This document shows, in pieces, positions 27,275 through 36,124 of a DNA stretch of 64,000 bases; within the stretch, counting starts at the first letter, position 1, and every line of letters begins with the position of its first letter. Origin of the DNA: Aurantiochytrium sp. KH105 (Eukaryota > Sar > Bigyra > Thraustochytrida > Thraustochytriidae); contig BGKB01000032.1 in the NCBI GenBank assembly GCA_003116975.1, positions 248,001 through 312,000 of the forward strand, given 5' to 3'. A program made the position numbers and the translations under genes. The notes under the pieces are model-generated. The model was not told where the DNA came from and made no database searches. It saw only the letters and a list, made by a program, of their open reading frames with translations.

Positions 27275-30200
27275 TTAACGACGCCTGCGACGCGCCTGAT
27301 CGAGAAAGGCTTCGAGCTCATCATCACTGGCGTCTTCGGCCTCGCCCGAATTCCTCGCCGACATGCCAAGGAACGCCCGCAGGAGACCGGCGGCCGGAGA
27401 CTCATCAGGCATATTGGCGAGCTCTTCACGGAGCTCGTCCAAGTCGCGGATTTCCTCGTTGGCCACGAGGGACGAGCGAAGGTTGTAGAAGGCCGGGATG
27501 ATCGTGGCGCCGTGGTCGCCTTCTTTATGAAACCACACGACTGGGAGGCCCGTCTCTGGGTTGGGATAAATGCCAATCACCGTGAGCGCGCCACTCGAGT
27601 GGTCGCTGCTCTGGACACGGCGCCGAAAGTGGAGAACGGTGCCGGGCCTAAAGCCGCACAGCCTGCCGCAGACCTCCGGGCGAACGTCAAAGAGAACCGT
27701 GCGCGCGGCAATCTTCCCAATAGGAAACTCCAGCGATGGCCGGAGAGTGAGCTTGCGGAGCTCCGCTTCGCTCGGAGGCGTGAAATCATCGACAACAACT
27801 GTCACCTCGCGTACAGTTTCTGTGCCGGTCTTTTCGAAGCGACCGGGATAGTCTTCGTGAAGGCGAGGCCAAACAGTGGCACCGATATTGGTGCTGTTAT
27901 GCATGTAGAGACTTGGGCGCTCGCTATTGTGCTTGGCGACACCAATAACCGTGTACGTGACGAAGCCTCGGTTTCCTGCGTTGAGCCCGAGCTTATCGCC
28001 ACACTTGAGACCTGGCATGAAGACGCCAATGATCTCGGGCCGTACATCAAACATGCCCTGCTCCTCATACTGGACGCCGATTACGTAGGGAAAGTCGGGT
28101 TGCAGATCGATGGCTACCTTAGCAACGCGGTCATTGCTTGGACCCGTGTCAGCGTGACAGTCCATATCGCTGTGCTTGACCTCGTTAACGCGCGAAGTTC
28201 GAACTTTGACTGCACCCTCGGGTCTGCCCTGGCCAAAAACTCCAGCGCCTTTTGCTTCCAACTTGGGCAAAAAGTATAGCATTACTCCGTCCTGATCTCC
28301 ATTGAGACCGATGCAAGTGGCCTCAATTGGCCCCATTCGCACCACATCTCCAGGGGCAAAGCCACCAACAGCCCGGCACACGTCGGGGCGCACGTCAAAG
28401 CGGGCCCAGTGCGGGTTGCGAAGGCCCTTGCGGAAGCCAAACGTGCTCCGAAGATCACCCTTGATGAAGGCATCCAAGTGCGACGGGGCTGCAAACTTGC
28501 AACGGGATGGGTTGTCGGGCTCCGATTTTAGGATACCCACATCTTCGCCAACTTCGTACTTGAGGTCATGGCGATCTTCATAGCCGATCCGGTAGCAGTT
28601 GGTGAAGCCCGTCGCGAACCAGTGGACGCGGCACCAGCCAGGCAGGACGGGCGCGTCAAAGGCAGCTGGATTTCCGGTCCAATCATGAGGAGTTCGCGTC
28701 GTGCCACGCACTTCTCCGTTCATATCAGTCCAGGAGAGAACCATGCCGGGACCAGACCAGTCTTGTTCCATTGCGTCACGACCGTCATGATCCCAGACCT
28801 CTTCGTTGCGCATGACGATGGCGCCCGCAAAAATAGTAGTTGTGGAAACGGGCTGCTGCTTGAGGACCTCCTCGCGCCACTTGTGGTATAGCAGGAGCTG
28901 ACCAACGTTGAGATCGAGCCGGTCGCAGATTTCGTGATCATCAAGGGTAAGAAGTTCCGCGGCGCTGAGGCCCGATCGAAGGAGACCCTCAGTGGGAATG
29001 TCAAGACCGCGAAACTCATTGGCAACCACAAAGTTGGGCGCAACCGGGCCCTTACTTCCGGTGTTACGCAGACTGTCGCAGTCTTCCACGGTCCATCCGA
29101 AAAAGCCGGTCAGGTGGATATCCTGGAGACGCATGAGATCCGTGATGGTGAGAATGCCGGCAACAGTCAGGCCCTGAAGCTTGTCCTCAAGAGCCTTCGC
29201 ACGCAGGAACTCGGCGAGCTCGCGCGCCTCTTCGGGGATAGTGTACTCTCGGAAGAGATCTGCGACGGTACGAGGGTCGGCGAGCACGCGGCGGCAGTCG
29301 AAGAGGTCGTTCTGCCGTGCCTCGACACTGAAACGCCGCAGCTCAGCAAGTGTCTTTTCTCTTTCACCTTCGTCAAGGGGGTCGTTGTCGACAAAGTAGC
29401 AAGGGATGTCCTTGTTGGTGCGCAGCATTTCCTCGATGGCCGGGAAGTGCTCTCGCAGCTCGCCGTTCCACTCGGCCTCAAGATCGCCTGCCGACTTGGG
29501 TCGTCGCCGTTGCGAGATTGGGTCGTCGTACCAGCGGGTGAACATGATCAAAGTGTGCTCCCAAAAGCCTGTCTTGAATCGGCGCTCAAAGACAGAGAGC
29601 ATCTGCTGGAGCGGGCCTCGCAGGCGCGGGTCCTGCGAGTTGAAGAGCACAACAAAGGTGTGGACACCGCCAAGGTCCGCCAGCTTGCCGAGCATGTCGG
29701 AAACATTGGCGTCATCCCTGTGCTGACTGTCTGAAAGTCCAGGGGTGTCGATGACAATCACCTCGTTGCCCTCCTCCTCCTGCCCGAGCCAGTGCGTTAG
29801 GTACATGTCGGTGGTACTGGTGACGGACTTGGCCGTGGCATCAACACGGAAGATGGTGTTGTCGGGGTCCAGGCCGGCAAGTTGAGAGCACAAGAGGCTC
29901 TTGCCGACGCCAGTCTCGCCAAGCACAGCCACAACGGGTATGATCGGTTCTCCGCGGAGCTTGCGAAGCGTTTGGAGCCAGCCAACGGCCTGAAACACAG
30001 TATTGCTCCGAAATTCATACTTGCACGGCTTGCCTTTGCGCGTGACCGTCAAGTACCATTTGCCCTCGCGTCGGGCCGCCGGGTCATCGTCGAGGTCGAA
30101 GTCGAGGATGTCTTCGAGCTCCGCGACCTTCTTAGCTTTGGCGCTATTGTGTCGAATTGCGTCATGGACTTTTTGTACGATGGTTCTTGAGAAGACCACG

Positions 30201-31715
30201 AGGGTGACTCCCTCGGCGCTAGCGCGCAGGAGGCCCTCAAATTCATGCCGCGGCTCGTCCAAGAGCATTCTTGGGATGGTTGATCGTCTCAGGGTCGCCC
30301 TCGACGGGGGCATGTTCACGATGGTCACTTCATGCTCGCGAACGTCGCGAGCCTCGCTCATCTTTCTTCCTTTTCTTGTTTGCTTTTCTTGCTGCTGTTT
30401 CCGATCTGCTGCCCCGGCTGCCGCTCGACTTCGCCAACTTCACCAAGCGAGCGGCTACTATGCTGGTGCTTTCTTTGTCAAGGTGCAGAGCACACCAAGC
30501 TAAGAAAATGCCTTCAAGGTGCAGCAAGGCGTGCAGTTCGTTCAGTCAAGCTTGATCAGACAAACCTCGTGCCCTCTGCCCTCGCTCGCCTCGATTCGAC
30601 TCGAGCCGTCAAGCAGTTTGGCCTCGCGATGGAGTAGCCTGGCGCATGCTAACAAGCCAGCAGGACTCGACAACCCAACTCGAAGGCGCGTGCGGCCGGC
30701 CAGCTTCTGGCCGCCTCGCGGCCAAGCACAGAGGGGAAGGCAGCACAAGCCTCGGCTGGATGATCTTCCGCGGACGCTGTGGGAGCAACCATGTTCCGCT
30801 GCGGGCTGCATTGTGGCATCTGCGGGAGACGGCTAGGAGGATGGTCTTCAGTGGAGGACGTATTAGTGTCCAGAAACATGCCACGAGAGGTGTGGGCGCT
30901 GCTGTGGCAGGCGCCGGGACCTGCACGCCGACGCGCGCCACCGGCAGCGGTGACGCGCGTCGCGGCGCAGGCTGCAGCTGCTTGCTGGCTGCCAGTCATT
31001 CTTCCGGCCGGCGTGAATCTAGGCTGCGCGCGCAAGCGGCGCGGTGCGCCGCGGACGGTACACCGCAGACGGCTTTCCGACCGCCTCCGACTCTGCAAAG
31101 CTGCAGCTGCACAGCTGCCCCTCCCTCTCTTTGTCCCCTCTCTTCCTCTACTCAGAGTTGCAGTCAGATGCAGCAGGTCATGCCAGAGTGTGCGTGTGTA
31201 AGAGTGCCACGTAAAAAAAGGTGGTGTGTATCAGAAAATGCTTCGGGCTCCGTTTCCTTCCGTGTGTGGGAGCGGCACGTTAACGTACGCACACTTGCAC
31301 TGCGCCGGCAGGTCGTCCCTTGGAAACCATTGCGAGCGAGCTTGTCGCGTGGATCGTTCGCTCTGACCGGGCCGGCTGAGCCTGGCTCAGCCAGTCATGC
31401 GGCTGCAGCTGGCTTGACAGCTTGCGCTTTTGCACGCGCACGCGCACGCAAGCGGACCTCATCGCGGCCGCTCGCGGGCCGAGGCCAAGCGTGACAGAAA
31501 GAACAAACTTGTCGGTCGGTCGGCCGGCCAGCCGCTGCCGCGCGAGCGTGTGCAGGAAGAATATTGGCTGCAGCACGGCGTGTCCACCACGGGGTGCGCG
31601 TGCTCGCAGCCGCTGCAGCGGGTGGCGAAAAAAATTGGTCCGCACGCGAGGAAGAGCTTGGAAGAACTCGTGGCTTCGTCAACCTACTGGCTGCGACACA
31701 TTGGACGTACGTCTT
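27215..31715 (-). repeat. Inverted segmental duplication, arm B
   Basis: The reverse-complement partner of 14285-18740, carrying GTPase copy B and ~1.3 kb of its 5' flank. The two GTPase genes converge on the 8.5-kb spacer between the arms. Confidence 0.88.
27275..30361 (-). CDS. AIG1/GIMAP-like GTPase with MIB/HERC2 and FDVRP repeats, copy B
   Basis: 1028 residues from ATG 30361, with the same architecture as copy A: PH-like segment, P-loop GETGVGKS, DTPG, FTRWYDD, MIB/HERC2 (NCYRIGYEDRHDLKYEV) and three FDVRP repeats, so all GTPase motifs are intact. The first ~500 residues differ from copy A at roughly 16 positions. Divergence is clearly higher from about residue 604 onward, for example KSEPDNPSRCKFAAPSHLDA against KTDLDNPFRCQYAPPTNMEA, and in the third repeat. 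The C-terminal Gly/Asp-rich tail is about 18 residues shorter. Both copies appear functional. The uneven divergence could reflect relaxed or diversifying selection on the C-terminal repeats, or gene conversion over the GTPase half. Confidence 0.87.
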   Translation of the reverse strand: MSEARDVREHEVTIVNMPPSRATLRRSTIPRMLLDEPRHEFEGLLRASAEGVTLVVFSRTIVQKVHDAIRHNSAKAKKVAELEDILDFDLDDDPAARREGKWYLTVTRKGKPCKYEFRSNTVFQAVGWLQTLRKLRGEPIIPVVAVLGETGVGKSLLCSQLAGLDPDNTIFRVDATAKSVTSTTDMYLTHWLGQEEEGNEVIVIDTPGLSDSQHRDDANVSDMLGKLADLGGVHTFVVLFNSQDPRLRGPLQQMLSVFERRFKTGFWEHTLIMFTRWYDDPISQRRRPKSAGDLEAEWNGELREHFPAIEEMLRTNKDIPCYFVDNDPLDEGEREKTLAELRRFSVEARQNDLFDCRRVLADPRTVADLFREYTIPEEARELAEFLRAKALEDKLQGLTVAGILTITDLMRLQDIHLTGFFGWTVEDCDSLRNTGSKGPVAPNFVVANEFRGLDIPTEGLLRSGLSAAELLTLDDHEICDRLDLNVGQLLLYHKWREEVLKQQPVSTTTIFAGAIVMRNEEVWDHDGRDAMEQDWSGPGMVLSWTDMNGEVRGTTRTPHDWTGNPAAFDAPVLPGWCRVHWFATGFTNCYRIGYEDRHDLKYEVGEDVGILKSEPDNPSRCKFAAPSHLDAFIKGDLRSTFGFRKGLRNPHWARFDVRPDVCRAVGGFAPGDVVRMGPIEATCIGLNGDQDGVMLYFLPKLEAKGAGVFGQGRPEGAVKVRTSRVNEVKHSDMDCHADTGPSNDRVAKVAIDLQPDFPYVIGVQYEEQGMFDVRPEIIGVFMPGLKCGDKLGLNAGNRGFVTYTVIGVAKHNSERPSLYMHNSTNIGATVWPRLHEDYPGRFEKTGTETVREVTVVVDDFTPPSEAELRKLTLRPSLEFPIGKIAARTVLFDVRPEVCGRLCGFRPGTVLHFRRRVQSSDHSSGALTVIGIYPNPETGLPVVWFHKEGDHGATIIPAFYNLRSSLVANEEIRDLDELREELANMPDESPAAGLLRAFLGMSARNSGEAEDASDDELEAFLDQARRRRR

Positions 31716-31948
31716 GCCGATGAGTAACTAATGTTCACGCGAAAGGAGACGCGGGGAATAGGAAAGGTAGCAGATAGAAACGACCTGCGCCGAGAAAACG
31801 AAGCCGAGCAGAGCCAGAAAGAGCATAGCAGAGAAGAGTACAGCAAAGCAGTGTATCAGCCAAGCAGAACAGCGGAAGAACTTAGCAGAGCAATAGTGAA
31901 AGGACCTTGCTAAAAAGGACGAAACAGGCAATCAAACAGCCAGCCAAG
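30362..31948. other. Divergent region between GTPase copy B and the Mind-bomb/TIR gene
   Basis: Most of it (to about 31715) is the 5' flank duplicated with GTPase arm A. The last ~230 bp, rich in AGCAGAGC-like purine sequence, is the leader of the Mind-bomb/TIR gene. ORFs across it mirror those in arm A and keep no common frame, so they are not called. Confidence 0.5.
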
Positions 31949-34333
31949 ATGCCGCGCAGGTTCAAGAAAGGTGACTTGGTGCGACTTACGAATGATGGCT
32001 ACGCCTTGGAGCGCAAGGGCTACGACCGCGCCATGGGCAGATATCTGGGCGAGGTGGGGCGTGTTACCGAGGTCCTGACGCTAGGCTCCGGCAGCAATAT
32101 GCACCACATTGTCACCGTTGATCGCTTTGGTTTCTCCTGGATTGACGAAGATGTGCTCTCACCCGCAGACGAGGAGGTCGACGAAGTTGACGACACCGAA
32201 AACCTCGCGCGCGCCGAAGACGAGGACGCGTCTTCCGCCACAGGCGCCTCCGGGGTCCTTGACACGCCGGGCTCTGGCAAAAACGTGGGCGCGGCTCTCC
32301 TCAAGATCTTGCAAATGCTCGTGGAATCCGGAGATGAAGATGACGAAGCGGAGCAAGATAAAGAGGCCGGGCAGGAAGACCGCACCGAAGACCCCGATCG
32401 AGGCGAGCTGCTCAAAGGCGACTATGTCCAACTCTCAGTCAGTAAAAGCGAGCTGGAACGTCTTGCCGAAGGACATGGCGGGTATGTTGACGACATGGGC
32501 AAATATTGCGGTTCATTCGGATTTGTATGCAAAGTGATGCCCGAGCGATGCATGGTGCAGGTCACTTCAATGGGAACCTGGTGGTACAACATGAAAGCCT
32601 TTGTCGTGGTGCGTCCGGTCGGCAAGCTCATCTTTGAGGGCAATCTTGTGCGGCTCACGACGAATTTGGAGAAACTCAGGTCTCGAGAGGGCTACTCGTC
32701 TATCATGGACGAATATCTCGGCAAAATGGGCATTGCTACCAAGGTCGACATGACCAAGATGGTCTGCAAAGTACAGGGCTTCGGTCACGTTTGGTATTCG
32801 CTTGACGTTACTGAGCGCATCAAGATCCCGCCTGGACTCAAGTGCGTCAAGTCAAACCATTTTGTCGGCGACCATACCCTGAGGCCGTTTCGCACCACGC
32901 ACTCGAGGTTCCGTTGCAACAATTGCAAAAAATACCAGCCTGCGCAAAGCTGGCTCTTAAGCTGCAGGGAGGACGACTACGATTTATGCTTGTCCTGCGC
33001 TGAGCCAAGGCTCGAAGAGCTCTTGCCAAATCCTTCGACCAGAGAAGAGCCTCAACCGTCGTCCGCAAGGCTCTCGCGCCGATCCTCTCCTCTAGCAACC
33101 ACGATGCGTCGCTTGAGCCAAGCAACAGGTCGGCGCCAACGCCGCAGCCAACCTGCGGCTGGGTCGGTGCTCATTTGCGTCGTTTCGCGACATGAAGAAG
33201 TCAGTGAACAGACCATCGCGCTCTTGGAAGGCCACACCTTGGACGCAAGCGAAGGCAGGGCATATCTCTTGGGCTTGCCAGAGTTTGGTTCTGGGGACGG
33301 CACAACAGAGGAGATTTTTGCACGTCACGTTGAGCGCATCAAGCATTGCAACTGCATGGTGGTAATCGTGACTCCAGAGTACTTTCAAAGCGATATCTGT
33401 CTCTTAGAACTCGGAGTTGCGGCTCGCTACGACATCCCCGTCTTCCCACTTGCCATCTGCAAGGATGGCGAAGGTCTCGATAATCCGGAGGTCATGCGTC
33501 CGATCTTGAAAGTTTTCAAGCAGACCCAGGGCCACCTCACAAAGACGTCGCAAATCTTTGGCGGCCGGATTAACTGGCAAAGGTTCGATAGCGAACGGAT
33601 GCAGGAACTTTGCTGCGGCACCGAGGACATCCTCAGAGGCGTGGAACGTCTATACCTCGCCACCCAAGGAAACTCTCTATTTCTTTTTGGCCCTCTCGAT
33701 GACGCCGAGTTAATGCGTTCGAGCGCCGCCGATCTCCTGAAGCAGCTGCGCCCGGCCTGCAGCAATCCGCGCGAGACTTTTCACCGCTTTTGGCTTCCTC
33801 GTCTCGGATTGGCCGTGCGTCACATGACCCATCTACCACTTCCGGAAGGCATGGAATCGCATATTTTTCTCAGCCATGCATGGGGTGCGGACAAGGGGAC
33901 ACACAGACGCGTGATTGAGCTGAGAGAGTCCCTTCGTAAGCGTGGAATCACTGCCTGGGTCGACGAGGGGCACATGCACCCAGGCTCGCGCATCCAGCGA
34001 ACCATATATGGGGCAATGAGGGTTTCGCAGTTCGTTGGAATTTGCGTCACGCAAGAGTACCTCGAAAAGTGTGATGAGGATCCTGTCGATCCCAACTATG
34101 TTTCCGTAGAGTACAGCTGGGCCACCAGACATCGCAGACGTCAAATTGTGCCCATTGTCATGGAGCCCCAGTACGCGTCTCGTGATGGGGACTGGGGCGA
34201 AGGAAACCCAAGTATATTCCTTAGTAATATGTTCAACATCCGCTACTGCTCCGAGGAAGACACAGTTGATAGAGTCGCTGAGCAAATTGAGCAACACATT
34301 CTCAACCAAGCGATGCGCGCAGGAACTATCTGA
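31949..34333 (+). CDS. Mind-bomb SH3 x3 - zinc finger - double TIR-like protein
   Basis: 794 residues from ATG 31949 (CCAAGATGCCG; the ORF opens at a TTG 14 codons earlier). Three Mind-bomb-type SH3 modules lie at about 6-71, 154-222 and 228-291, each beginning [KE]G[DN]xVxL and containing a YLG/YCG-x-[VMF]G turn and an F[SG]WI/WWY/VWY end. An acidic linker separates the first two. A zinc-finger-like CxxC...C...CxxC segment (Cys323, 326, 339, 347, 350) follows, of ZZ or C1-like appearance. Two TIR-like domains complete it: one at about 405-506 (VTPEYFQSDICLLEL, with Glu487 in the catalytic-glutamate position) and one at about 636-741 (SHIFLSHAWG, AWVDEGHMHPGSR, VSVEYSWA with Glu721). TIR domains signal or cleave NAD; Mind-bomb modules bind protein tails. 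I know no described protein with this combination. Likely a cytosolic immune-type signalling protein by analogy. Confidence 0.85.
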   Translation: MPRRFKKGDLVRLTNDGYALERKGYDRAMGRYLGEVGRVTEVLTLGSGSNMHHIVTVDRFGFSWIDEDVLSPADEEVDEVDDTENLARAEDEDASSATGASGVLDTPGSGKNVGAALLKILQMLVESGDEDDEAEQDKEAGQEDRTEDPDRGELLKGDYVQLSVSKSELERLAEGHGGYVDDMGKYCGSFGFVCKVMPERCMVQVTSMGTWWYNMKAFVVVRPVGKLIFEGNLVRLTTNLEKLRSREGYSSIMDEYLGKMGIATKVDMTKMVCKVQGFGHVWYSLDVTERIKIPPGLKCVKSNHFVGDHTLRPFRTTHSRFRCNNCKKYQPAQSWLLSCREDDYDLCLSCAEPRLEELLPNPSTREEPQPSSARLSRRSSPLATTMRRLSQATGRRQRRSQPAAGSVLICVVSRHEEVSEQTIALLEGHTLDASEGRAYLLGLPEFGSGDGTTEEIFARHVERIKHCNCMVVIVTPEYFQSDICLLELGVAARYDIPVFPLAICKDGEGLDNPEVMRPILKVFKQTQGHLTKTSQIFGGRINWQRFDSERMQELCCGTEDILRGVERLYLATQGNSLFLFGPLDDAELMRSSAADLLKQLRPACSNPRETFHRFWLPRLGLAVRHMTHLPLPEGMESHIFLSHAWGADKGTHRRVIELRESLRKRGITAWVDEGHMHPGSRIQRTIYGAMRVSQFVGICVTQEYLEKCDEDPVDPNYVSVEYSWATRHRRRQIVPIVMEPQYASRDGDWGEGNPSIFLSNMFNIRYCSEEDTVDRVAEQIEQHILNQAMRAGTI

Positions 34334-34833
34334 GCGGTGATGATGACACGAGAAGCTCCGCAGTATTCATTATCTTGTTTCCCCCCATTATATTCTCTTC
34401 AAAGAAATTGTTGTTGTTGTTGATAGTTCTCTTTCTCCCTTTCGCCTTGACTTGTTTCCTTTGAAACTTTAGACTCACGAATGTCAGGAGGAAAAGGTGC
34501 CCAAAGGGTCAGAGATTCAAAAGATGATGTATCGAATGGTAACGAAGCGGGAACAATGGATTCCGTATCGCGCCCGCGTCATCAGAACGCGCTGAAGTTA
34601 GGACCAGCACTCGGCCACGCCATAGGTCTTCGCCAGAACTTTGGACCCATGACCAAATAAGATCAGCGCATCTTTTGTATTCAGACCAGGTCATCACCGG
34701 CAGAACCGTAACGAGCAGGACCAACAACAGCAACAAGCAGCAACAAGCAACAACAACAAGTTGAGCAAGCCCAACCTAGCTCAAGCGAAAGCGTCGACAC
34801 GACAAAAAAGAAACAAAAAGTCTCTGTGTGAAG
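34334..34833. other. Intergenic, 5' leader of lipase B
   Basis: From about 34690 it matches the leader of lipase A. The CAA/AGCAAC tract is much shorter here (about 34725-34760). A short GTT repeat occurs near 34408-34420. No other gene is seen. Confidence 0.55.
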
Positions 34834-36124
34834 ATGGCGGCGCGTGTGAGTGACGAGGAGATGGCGGCGACGATGAAGAGCCACAACGAGATGGTGGTCT
34901 TTGTGCAGGGCTTCACTGGGGTCTCGCAGACCGAGATGTTCTCTGATCTCCAGCGCAACTGGAAGCTGCCGGAGATTTTCGCGAGAGAGGGATTTCAGAC
35001 TGTCCTTGCAGATGTGTCGCCATTCAACTCCAACTGGGATCGCGCATGCGAGCTGTACGCCTCGCTCACGGGCGGCAAGGTAGACTATGGGATCGCGCAC
35101 AGCTCGAAGTGCAATCACGACCGGTATGGCAAGGATATGCCTGCCGTGTACCCGGAGTGGGACGAGGATCACCCTGTGCACATGCTTGGACACTCGATGG
35201 GCGGGATGACGATCCGTATGCTGGATCATCTTTTGCATGAAGGAAACCAGGCGGAGGTGGATGCTGCCCTTGCCGCCGGTGAAGCGCCGCATCCGCTGTT
35301 TACGGGAGGCAAGGCTAGTTGGATCAAGAGCATCACCACTGTGGCCTCTCCGCACGACGGGAGCACGTTGGCCAAGTACGGCACGGAAAAGGAAGTCGGC
35401 TATGTGCTTGGGACTTTCATGAAGCTGGGACTCGTCGTTCTGGGAGAGGCCCTTGCCGGCAACTGGTTTTACGACATTGACAGCAAACATCACAGGCTGT
35501 TTTCGATCACAGACGGGTCGTACAAGGACTTTGCGCTGCAAGATCTTTCTCCAGCAAAGGCGCTGGAAATGCAGCAAATGATGCCGATGGCGTACGAGGA
35601 TCGTCGCTACTTTTCTTTTTCCGCCTTCACGACAAGACCTAGTGCGAAGGACAGCTCGGTGCAGGTGGCCAGCCCTCACACTATGCCAGCAACGATGAAG
35701 CCTTTGGCTAACATCATGGGCGGATGGTACTCTACATGGTACAAGCCGTTTGACTTTAGCGAGACGCTGCGGACAAACGACGGTGCCGTCCCCTTGCACG
35801 CTGCGCGTTGCCCGCACTTGGCGTACTCGTCCGAGGAGGTGAAGGCCAAGAGCGCAATGTACGACGAGACGTCCGCACAGTGGGGCCCGGGCAAGTGGTG
35901 GTACAAGGACGTCGAGCTTTCGCACCTCGAGGTGTTCTACACAAAGTTTACGCCCGGGGACGCCCGCGGCGACTGGGCTCGCGAGACCTTTGAGGAAATG
36001 TATAGGATGCACGCCCGCCGCATTCTCGCCTCGGAGAACCTCGGTTCGTGGTCGGCGGTCACCCCGGTCACAACCACGTGGACGGCGTCTGCACTCGATT
36101 TGTAGAAAGTGACCTAACGAGTCT
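34690..36124 (+). repeat. Direct segmental duplication, copy B (lipase unit)
   Basis: Partner of 7026-8575. Sequence upstream of 34690 and downstream of 36124 is unrelated to the flanks of copy A, which fixes the edges to within tens of bases. Confidence 0.85.
34834..36105 (+). CDS. Bacterial family I.5-like lipase, copy B
   Basis: 423 residues from ATG 34834, nine fewer than copy A because the N-terminal MAARVSDEE unit is present once. The catalytic triad (GHSMGG serine, TNDGAVP aspartate, LSHLEV histidine) and the putative zinc-site histidines are all kept. About seven amino-acid differences from copy A are visible (V/M after SHNE, M/T in SE[MT]LRTND, three or four around EEVK[SA]KS[GA]MYDE[MT], R/W near the C-terminus), that is about 98% identity. 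Both copies are therefore recent and probably both expressed. No signal peptide. It lies directly downstream of the Mind-bomb/TIR gene on the same strand. Confidence 0.88.
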   Translation: MAARVSDEEMAATMKSHNEMVVFVQGFTGVSQTEMFSDLQRNWKLPEIFAREGFQTVLADVSPFNSNWDRACELYASLTGGKVDYGIAHSSKCNHDRYGKDMPAVYPEWDEDHPVHMLGHSMGGMTIRMLDHLLHEGNQAEVDAALAAGEAPHPLFTGGKASWIKSITTVASPHDGSTLAKYGTEKEVGYVLGTFMKLGLVVLGEALAGNWFYDIDSKHHRLFSITDGSYKDFALQDLSPAKALEMQQMMPMAYEDRRYFSFSAFTTRPSAKDSSVQVASPHTMPATMKPLANIMGGWYSTWYKPFDFSETLRTNDGAVPLHAARCPHLAYSSEEVKAKSAMYDETSAQWGPGKWWYKDVELSHLEVFYTKFTPGDARGDWARETFEEMYRMHARRILASENLGSWSAVTPVTTTWTASALDL

